From assembly GCA_020849765.1 (NCBI GenBank), contig JADLAY010000024.1:186001-250000 (forward strand): a DNA stretch of 64,000 nt, written 5' to 3'. Below are positions 46,190 through 53,531 of the stretch, one piece after another; the first letter of the stretch is position 1; the number at the start of each line of letters is the position of its first letter. Made by a program: the position numbers and the translations under genes. The notes below the pieces were generated by a model that did not search any database, was not told where the DNA came from, and saw only the letters and a program-made list of their open reading frames with translations. This DNA comes from Anaerolineae bacterium. GTDB lineage: Bacteria; Chloroflexota; Anaerolineae; Aggregatilineales; Phototrophicaceae.

Positions 46190-46519
46190 ATGGCGACAAG
46201 TGAGCAGATTAAAGATATTTTCAGCGAGATGGAGGGGCGCTTTGACCCGGACAAGGTCAAAGACATCAACGCGGCAATCCAGTTCGATCTCTCCGGCGAC
46301 GGCGGCGGCCTTTACTGGCTGCGCATCGCGCCGGACGGCGTGCAAACCGGCGAAGGCAGCGTCGACAGCCCGAAGATGACCCTCAAGGCCTCCGCGGACG
46401 ATTTCGCCACCATGATCGGCGGTGGCCTGAACCCGATGCAGGCATTCATGACCGGCAAGATCAAGATTCAGGGCGATACGGGTCTTGCTCTCAAGCTGAT
46501 GCCGATGATCAACGGCTAA
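46190..46519 (+). CDS. SCP2 sterol-binding-domain family small protein
   Basis: 109 residues from the ATG at 46190 (AGGAGTGAG upstream). 'AAIQFDLSGDGGGLYWLRIAPDGVQTGEG', 'TLKASADDFATMIGGGLNPMQAFMTGKIKIQGD' and 'ALKLMPMI' are the classic SCP2 pattern. Such proteins hold hydrophobic ligands (lipids, acyl-CoA) in a tunnel. Divergent from the LysM/M23 gene and ended by a shared terminator. The ligand is unknown. Confidence 0.92.
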   Translation: MATSEQIKDIFSEMEGRFDPDKVKDINAAIQFDLSGDGGGLYWLRIAPDGVQTGEGSVDSPKMTLKASADDFATMIGGGLNPMQAFMTGKIKIQGDTGLALKLMPMING

Positions 46520-46545
46520 CGCTGCTCGCAATCTGTCGATAAAAA

Positions 46546-46577
46546 AAGAGGCGTACCCCAGCGGTACGCCTCTTTTG
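46546..46577. terminator. Bidirectional intrinsic terminator
   Basis: AAGAGGCGTACC-ccagc-GGTACGCCTCTT with T-rich flanks on both strands (TTTTGG on plus; TTTTTTT on minus). It separates the convergent SCP2-like and HEAT-repeat genes. Confidence 0.92.
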
Positions 46578-46581
46578 GTTT

Positions 46582-47685
46582 CTAGTCGAGTTCGTCGTCA
46601 TCGACGTCGACGTCGAGTTCGTCATCGTCGCCGAAGTCGAGCTCTTCATCATCATCGTCGTCGTAGAACGGGTCGTCGTCCAGCTCGAGCAATGCCATAT
46701 CCGCCCCAGGCATCGCGGCGCTCAGGAGTGCATCTTCGAGCGCTTCCTGCAGATCTTCATCCTCCAGGAAGTCCGGGTCGGTCGTCAGGCGTTCGAGAGC
46801 ATTGGTGGCTTCGTTGCCGCCGATCTCGCCGAGAGCCCAGATGCTGACCTCCTTGATCTCACGGTCGTTATCGTAGACCATGCGCGCCAGCTTGGGCACG
46901 GCGTTATCCAGGCCGATCTCCCCGGCAGCACGCACGGCTTCGTAGCGAAGTTCTGCGTCACCGCTGTTGAGTTCGCGCATGACGGTGTGCTCCCACTTGG
47001 GATCGCACGTGCGGCCCATGGCGAAGAGGGCACTGACGCGCAGCGGCTGTTCCATGCTGGCATAGGCCTCTTCGATCAGGTCGCTGACGGCGATATGGCT
47101 CGAATTGCCCAGCGATTCGAGCGCACGACGCCGGACTTCGATATCCTCGTCGTGATCGTTATAGATGCTGAGCGCCGCGTCAACCGCCGTATCGGTCTGG
47201 GTGGCGGGCAGTTCTTCGTACTCGCCGAGCAGAATGTAGCGCCCCAAGCTGCCCGCGGCGGCGGCGCGCACCGGCACCGAGTCGTCGTCCAACGCCAACT
47301 GGATCAGGCGGTTCATCGTCGGCAGCGTCTCGTCCGCCCACAGCAGTTCGATAGCGGCCGCTCGGACGTCCGGGTTCTCGTCGTCAAGGGAGAGATAGGC
47401 CAGAGCGTTATAGTCGAGGTCGAAGTTCATCTCCGAAATGTCGACCAACTGCTCCATTAACCGGCTGCGATAGGCGCTATCGAGCGATTCCCAGGCATCG
47501 CGAAGCTGCTCCACGCCCGCCGGCTTAAGATCGGACAAACCATAATAGACGGTGACACTCAGGCCGCCCGCTTCCGCATCACGGAGCGCCGCAATCGTCT
47601 CGTCGATCTCCGGGCGTGGGCGCTCGTCGCGCTCGTCTTCCTGCAGATCATCCCCGTTGCGTTCTGGATCGTAAATATCAGTCAT
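46582..47685 (-). CDS. HEAT-repeat protein with acidic tail
   Basis: 367 residues from the ATG at 47685 (GGAG upstream). Six or so HEAT/PBS-lyase-type repeats, each with an 'xxVRxxAxxxLG' core ('PDVRAAAIELL', 'VPVRAAAAGSLG', 'IEVRRRALESLG', 'AELRYEAVRAAGEIG', 'REIKEVSIWALGEIG'). It ends in about 40 residues that are nearly all Asp/Glu. It is probably a soluble scaffold. It lies 94 bases downstream of the site-2 protease gene on the same strand. Function unknown. Confidence 0.82.
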   Translation of the reverse strand: MTDIYDPERNGDDLQEDERDERPRPEIDETIAALRDAEAGGLSVTVYYGLSDLKPAGVEQLRDAWESLDSAYRSRLMEQLVDISEMNFDLDYNALAYLSLDDENPDVRAAAIELLWADETLPTMNRLIQLALDDDSVPVRAAAAGSLGRYILLGEYEELPATQTDTAVDAALSIYNDHDEDIEVRRRALESLGNSSHIAVSDLIEEAYASMEQPLRVSALFAMGRTCDPKWEHTVMRELNSGDAELRYEAVRAAGEIGLDNAVPKLARMVYDNDREIKEVSIWALGEIGGNEATNALERLTTDPDFLEDEDLQEALEDALLSAAMPGADMALLELDDDPFYDDDDDEELDFGDDDELDVDVDDDELD

Positions 47686-47779
47686 GCGTTGCTCCTTCAT
47701 CAGACATGCGGAAGGATTTCCCTCCGCACGACCTATGGCGTTGAGATCTGTATTGTAAATGGACGGTGGCGGCTGCTGC

Positions 47780-49228
47780 TCAGCGCAGCAGATCGGTGAC
47801 AGGGTGCGCGATGTCGTTGATGAGTACGACGACCATCAGCGACAAGAGCAGCGCCAGACCCACCAGATGGACTAGTCCTTCACGTTCGGGCGAAATCGGT
47901 CGTCCACGGACGATTTCGATCAGGACGAACAGAATGCGCCCGCCATCCAGCGCCGGAATCGGCAGCAGGTTGGTCAGGCCGAGCGAGATGCTGACCAGGG
48001 CGATGAAGTTGAGGATGATCATTGGTCGGTTCTCAGACACGCTTTCGCGCAGCAATTCCGCACCCGCCTGGCTGACGCCGACAGGCCCGATGGGCCGCAG
48101 CATGTCCGGGTCTGCGGTGCCCTGGAAAATTTGCGCCGGGATGCTGACGATGATGTTGATCACCTGGCCGAATTGATCGAGGGCGTACGGTATCGCCACG
48201 CCGAGCGGCTGCGGCTGCATCACCTGCTGATCGGGGCCGGGCGAGAAGGCCAGGCCCACGGTCGTATCCAGCATGGCCGCGGCGTTCAGGCTGAAGGCGA
48301 CGCCAATGGCGCCTTCGCCTTCCGGCGGGTTGGTGCGCGGGACGAGTGACGCTTCGATGGTTTCGCCGTCACGCCAGAGCGTGATGGTCGAGCGCGCGCC
48401 GAGGCTATCGGCGATCAACGTCTGCAGATCCTGGAAGACGTAGGTCGGGCTGCCGTTGAAGGAGAGTACGAGATCGCCCGCCTGCAAGCCCGCGCGGTCG
48501 GCAGGGGAGTTGGGCGCCACCTGGCCGATGACCGGGTGCGTCTTGACCTGCTCGTCCGGGGCGGCCAGCGGTGCCACGTCGAGTGTGAAAGGTTCGTCGG
48601 ACGAATCGGGACGGACAACGGACAGCGTCAGTGGCGCGTCCGCGGTCGCAATCTGATTGTAGAAAGCGTCAAGATCGGTGAAGGTCTCACCGTCGACCTG
48701 CTCGATGAAGTCACCAGGGCGGAGGCCCGCCTCGTAGAGAGGCGATTCCGGCGCGACGTACAGGATGTGCGCGCGTGCGCCGATGATCTCCGGCAGGCCG
48801 ATGAGCGCGACAATCGCGAACAGCGTGAGCGCCATCAGGAAGTTCGCCATCGCGCCCGCGATCATGAAGACGATCCGCTGCCACGGTTTGGCGTCGTAGA
48901 CGGACTTGGCATTGGTGATGCCGCGCCGACGCGCTTCTTCGCGATCTTCGTCAGTGCCTTCCTCGCCCATCTGACTGACGACACCTTCACCGAGCGGGCG
49001 TACAAAGCCGCCGAGCGGCAGCCAGTTGATCGTGTAATCCGTGCCGCCCCAGGTGAAGAGCCTGGCTAAGCGCGGCGGCATCCCGATGCCGAATTCGAGG
49101 ATGGTGATGCCGACGGCCTTGGCTGCGAGAAAGTGTCCCAGCTCGTGAATGATGACCGCAGGGATCAGCACCAGCAGGAAGGCGATCACGCCGGTGATGA
49201 AATCATTGCCAAGGAGGAAGTCAGTCAT
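47780..49228 (-). CDS. rseP: RIP metalloprotease RseP (site-2 protease, M50)
   Basis: 482 residues. The zinc site HELGH is at 28-32 in the first helix, and the distal motif 'LLPIPALDGGRILF' near the C-terminus supplies the Asp. Two PDZ domains lie between (about 160-220 and 235-310). It cuts membrane-spanning anti-sigma factors or signal peptides within the membrane. No anti-sigma gene adjoins, so the target is unknown. Start ATG 49228 gives a normal N-terminus. Confidence 0.95.
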   Translation of the reverse strand: MTDFLLGNDFITGVIAFLLVLIPAVIIHELGHFLAAKAVGITILEFGIGMPPRLARLFTWGGTDYTINWLPLGGFVRPLGEGVVSQMGEEGTDEDREEARRRGITNAKSVYDAKPWQRIVFMIAGAMANFLMALTLFAIVALIGLPEIIGARAHILYVAPESPLYEAGLRPGDFIEQVDGETFTDLDAFYNQIATADAPLTLSVVRPDSSDEPFTLDVAPLAAPDEQVKTHPVIGQVAPNSPADRAGLQAGDLVLSFNGSPTYVFQDLQTLIADSLGARSTITLWRDGETIEASLVPRTNPPEGEGAIGVAFSLNAAAMLDTTVGLAFSPGPDQQVMQPQPLGVAIPYALDQFGQVINIIVSIPAQIFQGTADPDMLRPIGPVGVSQAGAELLRESVSENRPMIILNFIALVSISLGLTNLLPIPALDGGRILFVLIEIVRGRPISPEREGLVHLVGLALLLSLMVVVLINDIAHPVTDLLR

Positions 49229-49373
49229 TGAAGATAGCCTTTAGCTGCTCGCTTCTGACGATCAATCATACATGGTTGAACGAGCAGAACATAGCCCGCA
49301 ACCCGGACGATTAATTGCTACTCGCATTATAGGGGTAGATCGGACAAGGGTTCAAGCGATGCTTTGCTGGCGC

Positions 49374-50351
49374 TCATGTACCGGCGATGATTTGGACACC
49401 GCCGCCGACCGGGGCTGTGAGCGTTTCCATGACCTCTGACATGTCGGCCAGAGCGCCTATTACGTGCGAGGCGTCATCTCTAACACAAATACAATGCACG
49501 TTGGGCCCGGCATCGAGTGTATAGCAGACGCGGACGCCATCGGCGCGCAGATCGCGGATGCGCTCCATCAGGGCGAGCGAGGCGGGCTTCCAGTAGAAGA
49601 GCGGCGGCTGGCTGGTCATCATGACGGCGTGCATGAGGTTGCTGTCGTGTTCGACGACCTGGGCGAAGGCCTCGAAATCGCGGTCGCGGATGGCGTTCTT
49701 GCAGGCTTCGAGGCGCCCAGCGACCCCGGCGACGCGCGCCGCCTGCAGGTCGCTGGTATCGGCGGCACCGTGGCCTTCGGTCGAACCGCGCGCCTTGTGG
49801 GCGCTGCTGACGACGGCAATCACGTCGACCAGATTCCAGTGACTCGGTGGGAAGATACTCTCGGCGTAAGAGCCTTCGTGTGTATCAGCCGCGTGCCACT
49901 CGACATAACCGGCCGGCACTGAGCGTGCGGCCGACCCTGAGCCGAGGCGGGCGAGCGTGGTCAACTCGCGTTCGTCCAATTGACTGCCCGCGGCGGCGAC
50001 GGCGGCGACGGTTAACGCGGCAAAAGCGGCCGCGGACGAGGCGACACCGGCGCCAGTGGGGAAGTTGTTGGCCGATTCGACGTGCGCTCGCGCCGACAGC
50101 CGGAGCCGCTTGCGCAGATGATCGAGATGGGTGCTGACGCGCGTGAGCGACGCGCCGGACTGCTCGCTGCCATTGAGCACGAACGTATCGGCGGGCTGGC
50201 GGTCGTTCCAGTTGACGGTCGTCTCGGCGAACAGGCCGTCCAGGTTCATACTGAGCGAGGAATTGGCGGGCAGACGCAGGGCTGCATTACGGTTGCCCCA
50301 GTACTTGATGAAGGCGATGTTGGGGTGCGCACGCGCGGTTGCCTGTTGCAC
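49374..50351 (-). CDS. GHMP-type (di)phosphomevalonate decarboxylase
   Basis: 325 residues from a GTG at 50351 (GGAG upstream). 'HPNIAFIKYWGN' and 'LPANSSLSMNL' open the mevalonate-decarboxylase family; 'SANNFPTGAGVASSAAAFAAL' is the ATP loop and 'YTLDAGPNVH' contains the catalytic Asp. The usual KYWGKRD reads KYWGNRN (residues 16-22), changing a Lys and an Asp near the phosphate site. With isopentenyl phosphate kinase encoded 2 kb away, the substrate is more likely phosphomevalonate, as in Roseiflexus. Divergent from the UbiA-mvk-ipk group. Confidence 0.88.
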   Translation of the reverse strand: MQQATARAHPNIAFIKYWGNRNAALRLPANSSLSMNLDGLFAETTVNWNDRQPADTFVLNGSEQSGASLTRVSTHLDHLRKRLRLSARAHVESANNFPTGAGVASSAAAFAALTVAAVAAAGSQLDERELTTLARLGSGSAARSVPAGYVEWHAADTHEGSYAESIFPPSHWNLVDVIAVVSSAHKARGSTEGHGAADTSDLQAARVAGVAGRLEACKNAIRDRDFEAFAQVVEHDSNLMHAVMMTSQPPLFYWKPASLALMERIRDLRADGVRVCYTLDAGPNVHCICVRDDASHVIGALADMSEVMETLTAPVGGGVQIIAGT

Positions 50352-50386
50352 GCCGTTAAGCTCCAGTGCGAAAAGATCAAGGCCAC

Positions 50387-50392
50387 ATTATA
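50387..50392 (-). promoter_or_regulatory. Consensus -10 box (TATAAT) for the decarboxylase gene
   Basis: A perfect TATAAT lies on the minus strand 36 bases upstream of the GTG start; no good -35 is found at 16-18 bases, the best being CGTTCA. The 286-base divergent spacer 50352-50637 shows no gene or strong repeat otherwise. Confidence 0.45.
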
Positions 50393-50637
50393 CTGAGATT
50401 ACGGTTTGAACGCACGATCTTGAGCCGTTGGCGCACGGATGCCCATCATGCGCAGATGGCCGCGCAAAACGGCGGCGCGACGATGGGCAGATAGGCGTTC
50501 CCATGAGGGCGAGTCATCGTGTATAGTCGCATGTTATCCGGCGTGCTTGCCGGGCGGGCCAGGGTTGAAAGACGACGGGTGAGATGGCTCACCAGTCGAT
50601 CCGCCGGTGAACAAAACCTACGCGAACGGAGTCGAGG

Positions 50638-51540
50638 TTGCGAGTCCTCTCTGCGCTCTTGCGCACCATGCGTCCCCATCAGTGGACAAAGAATGTTTTT
50701 ATCTATGCCGGGATTGTTTTCGACGGCCAATTGTTCCTCGTCGATTCATTCATTCGCGTCACCATTGCGTTCGTGCTGCTGTGCATGATCACGGGTTCGG
50801 TCTACATCATCAACGATCTGGTCGACGTGCGCGCCGACCGCCAGCATCCGAAGAAGAAGTTCAGGCCGATCGCCGCCGGGCAGCTGCCGATCCCGTTGGC
50901 GCGGGCGGCGGGCGTGATCTTGCCGTTGGTCGCGATTGCGCTGGCGATCCCGCTCAGCCGGTCGTTCGCGATCGTGCTCGGCGTCTACCTGGTGATGCAG
51001 CTGCTCTACTCGTTCCGGCTCAAGCACATTGTGCTGGTCGACCTGGTCGTGATCGTGCTGGGGTTCATCCTGCGCGTGGCGGCGGGCGTGCTGGTCGTGC
51101 AGGTGGCGGCGTTCTCGCCGTGGCTGTATGCGTGCATGGGAACGCTGGCGCTGTTCATGATCGTCGGCAAGCGGCGGCAGGAACTGTTGTTGATGGCGGA
51201 GAAGGCCGGGAATACGCGCGTGACGCTGCGTGAGTACAATCTGCCGCTGCTGGACGAATTGCTGCGTATCGCGGTCGTCAGTACGATGCTGACCTACATG
51301 TTCTACACGGTTGAGGCGCCGTCGATTCTGTTGGCGGGGACGAACCTGGCGTTGATCACGGTGCCGTTTGTCTGGTACGGCATCGCGCGCTATTTGTATC
51401 TGATCCACGTCAAGGGGGAGGGGAGCGCGCCCGACGAAGTCGTGCTGCGTGACCGCCCGTTGCAAATCTCGATCGTCCTCTGGGGGATCGTGTGTATCAT
51501 CATCCTGTATCTCGCGCCGATTGCAGCAAGTCCAACCTGA
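50638..51540 (+). CDS. UbiA-family prenyltransferase, decaprenyl-phosphate phosphoribosyltransferase-like
   Basis: 300 residues from a TTG at 50638 (GGAG..GAGG upstream), giving the normal 'RTMRPHQWTKN' N-terminus. About eight helices. The Asp-rich motif 'NDLVDVRADRQHPKKKFRPIAAG' closely resembles mycobacterial DPPR synthase (UbiA, Rv3806c), which makes decaprenyl-phosphoryl-5-phosphoribose for arabinan. It lies two bases before mevalonate kinase, linking isoprenoid supply to a polyprenyl-phosphate sugar donor. Confidence 0.88.
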   Translation: MRVLSALLRTMRPHQWTKNVFIYAGIVFDGQLFLVDSFIRVTIAFVLLCMITGSVYIINDLVDVRADRQHPKKKFRPIAAGQLPIPLARAAGVILPLVAIALAIPLSRSFAIVLGVYLVMQLLYSFRLKHIVLVDLVVIVLGFILRVAAGVLVVQVAAFSPWLYACMGTLALFMIVGKRRQELLLMAEKAGNTRVTLREYNLPLLDELLRIAVVSTMLTYMFYTVEAPSILLAGTNLALITVPFVWYGIARYLYLIHVKGEGSAPDEVVLRDRPLQISIVLWGIVCIIILYLAPIAASPT

Positions 51541-51542
51541 CC

Positions 51543-52472
51543 ATGAGCATCTACAGCGCCCCGGCCAAGATTATCCTTTACGGTGAACATGCGGTCGTCT
51601 ATGGCACGGCAGCCATCGCCGCGCCGATTCCTGATTTACGCGCCTTCGCGATTACTCGCAGCGGTGAGGCCGGGCAGGGCCTCGTCATCCGCGCCATCGA
51701 TTCGGGCCATGAGCTGTCGGTCGACCTGGCAGCCGAAGTCGACGACGCGCTGGTTGAGATGGCCCAGCGTGTCCTCCGCCACTTGAACGTCGAACCGCCG
51801 GACGCGCTGATCGAGCTGCGTTCCGACATCCCGATTGCGAGCGGCCTGGGCAGCGGCGCGGCAATTTCGACGGCCTTAGCGCGCGCGCTGGCCGCCTGCT
51901 GCGGGCAGACGCTCAGCCGTGAAGAGCTGAACGGCCTCGTTTACGCGCTGGAACGACGCCATCACGGGACGCCGAGCGGCATCGACAACACGGTCGTCGT
52001 CTACGAGACGCCGATCCTGTTCCGCAACCGCGAGGATTTCGAGCCATTTCGCGCCAGGACGCCGCTGCGCATCGTCATCGGCGACACGGGCATCCACGCG
52101 CCGACCAAAGAATCGGTGGGTGATGTGCGCCGCCTGTACAACGCCGATCCGCAGGGTATTGAGCGAAAGCTGCGGGCGATCGGCGTCTGTGTCGAGTCGG
52201 CACGGCGCGCGCTGGAAATCGGCGATCTGGTCAGCGCGGGTCATCTGATGGTGGAAAATCACATGGTGCTGCGCGAACTGACCGTGTCGTCGATCGAACT
52301 CGATCGGCTGGTGGAGGCGGCGCTCGGCGCAGGCGCACTCGGCGCCAAGATGAGCGGCGGCGGGCGCGGCGGCAACATGATCGCGCTCGTCACCGCAGAG
52401 ACCGAAGAGGGGGTGCGCGCGGCGCTGGAAGAAGCCGGAGCGGTGCGCGTGTGGGTCACGGAAGTGCGCTGA
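51543..52472 (+). CDS. mvk: Mevalonate kinase
   Basis: 309 residues from the ATG two bases after the UbiA gene. 'APAKIILYGEHAVVYG' at the N-terminus, the GHMP ATP loop 'PIASGLGSGAAIS', 'GTPSGIDNT' with the catalytic Asp and 'KMSGGGRGGNMIAL' at the C-terminus identify MVK. It makes 5-phosphomevalonate, the expected substrate of the divergently encoded decarboxylase. Confidence 0.95.
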   Translation: MSIYSAPAKIILYGEHAVVYGTAAIAAPIPDLRAFAITRSGEAGQGLVIRAIDSGHELSVDLAAEVDDALVEMAQRVLRHLNVEPPDALIELRSDIPIASGLGSGAAISTALARALAACCGQTLSREELNGLVYALERRHHGTPSGIDNTVVVYETPILFRNREDFEPFRARTPLRIVIGDTGIHAPTKESVGDVRRLYNADPQGIERKLRAIGVCVESARRALEIGDLVSAGHLMVENHMVLRELTVSSIELDRLVEAALGAGALGAKMSGGGRGGNMIALVTAETEEGVRAALEEAGAVRVWVTEVR

Positions 52473-52562
52473 ACGCGCGGCGATCTTCCCACATTTTCCA
52501 GTTGCGACGATCCCTCGTTTGCGCTTCAATCTGCGCATGATGGCTGCAGGAGACCGCGTATC

Positions 52563-53348
52563 GTGCTGACATTCGTCAAGCTGGGTGGATCGCTGATTAC
52601 GGACAAGCGACGTGAGAACACATTCTTGCCGGATGTTGCCGCGCGGATTGCGGGCGAGGTCCACGCGGGGATGACGGCGCAGCCAGAGCGCGGCCTGCTG
52701 ATCGGGCATGGCAGCGGCTCGTTCGGGCACGTCGCCGCGCAGCGCCACGGCACGATGCAGGGGGTGCAGACGGTGGAGCAGTGGCGCGGTTACGCCGAGG
52801 TGGCGAACACCGCCGCCGAGCTCAACTATCTGACAGCGAAGGCGCTGTGGACGGCGGGCGTGCCCGTCATTCGCATTCAACCGTCGGCGTCTTCGTGTAG
52901 TCAGGACGGCGTGATCGCCGAGATGGCGGTCGAACCCGTGCGTGCCGCCCTGGAGCATGGATTGGTGCCACTCGTCTATGGCGACGTCTCGCTAGATGAG
53001 ACGCGCGGCGGAACGATCATCTCGACGGAGACGATCTTCTTCTACCTGGCGCAGCATCTACCCGTCGATGAGATCTTGCTGCTCGGCAACACGGACGGCG
53101 TCTACGCGACCGATGCCAGCCTGATCGAGACGATCACGCCGGCGAATCTGGCCGATGTAGAAGCCGCACTCGGCGGATCGGCAGGCACCGACGTGACCGG
53201 CGGCATGGAAACCAAGGTGCGCGATATGGTGGCGCTGGTGCAAAAGCGGTCAGGACTCCACATCCGCATCATGAGCGGGGTCACGCCGGGGCTGTTGGAG
53301 GCAACTCTGAGTGGCAAAGCGCTGCCAGGGACGCTGATCCAGGCGTAA
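52563..53348 (+). CDS. Isopentenyl phosphate kinase
   Basis: 261 residues from a GTG (GGAG upstream). Amino-acid-kinase fold: 'FVKLGGSLITDK', the catalytic His in 'GHGSGSFGH', and 'LGNTDGVYATD'. These match IPK, which phosphorylates isopentenyl phosphate to IPP in the alternative mevalonate route. Ninety bases after mvk on the same strand, hence probably the same transcript. The final enzyme needed to use phosphomevalonate decarboxylase product. Confidence 0.93.
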   Translation: MLTFVKLGGSLITDKRRENTFLPDVAARIAGEVHAGMTAQPERGLLIGHGSGSFGHVAAQRHGTMQGVQTVEQWRGYAEVANTAAELNYLTAKALWTAGVPVIRIQPSASSCSQDGVIAEMAVEPVRAALEHGLVPLVYGDVSLDETRGGTIISTETIFFYLAQHLPVDEILLLGNTDGVYATDASLIETITPANLADVEAALGGSAGTDVTGGMETKVRDMVALVQKRSGLHIRIMSGVTPGLLEATLSGKALPGTLIQA

Positions 53349-53531
53349 TTTCGCGCGTAGGGGCAGATCGGCAGGTAGGGCAGGGGGAGAGCACGTCGCG
53401 TACAGCCGCGCCAGTAGAGCCGCAGAGGTCGTGGGCTTGCCTGAAATGCGGAGTGATTGAGCGAACGGGAGGCAGAGACGAGGGATTATGCAGTGCCATC
53501 ATTCTTGCAGGTTCAGTAATTTCGCATAGTC

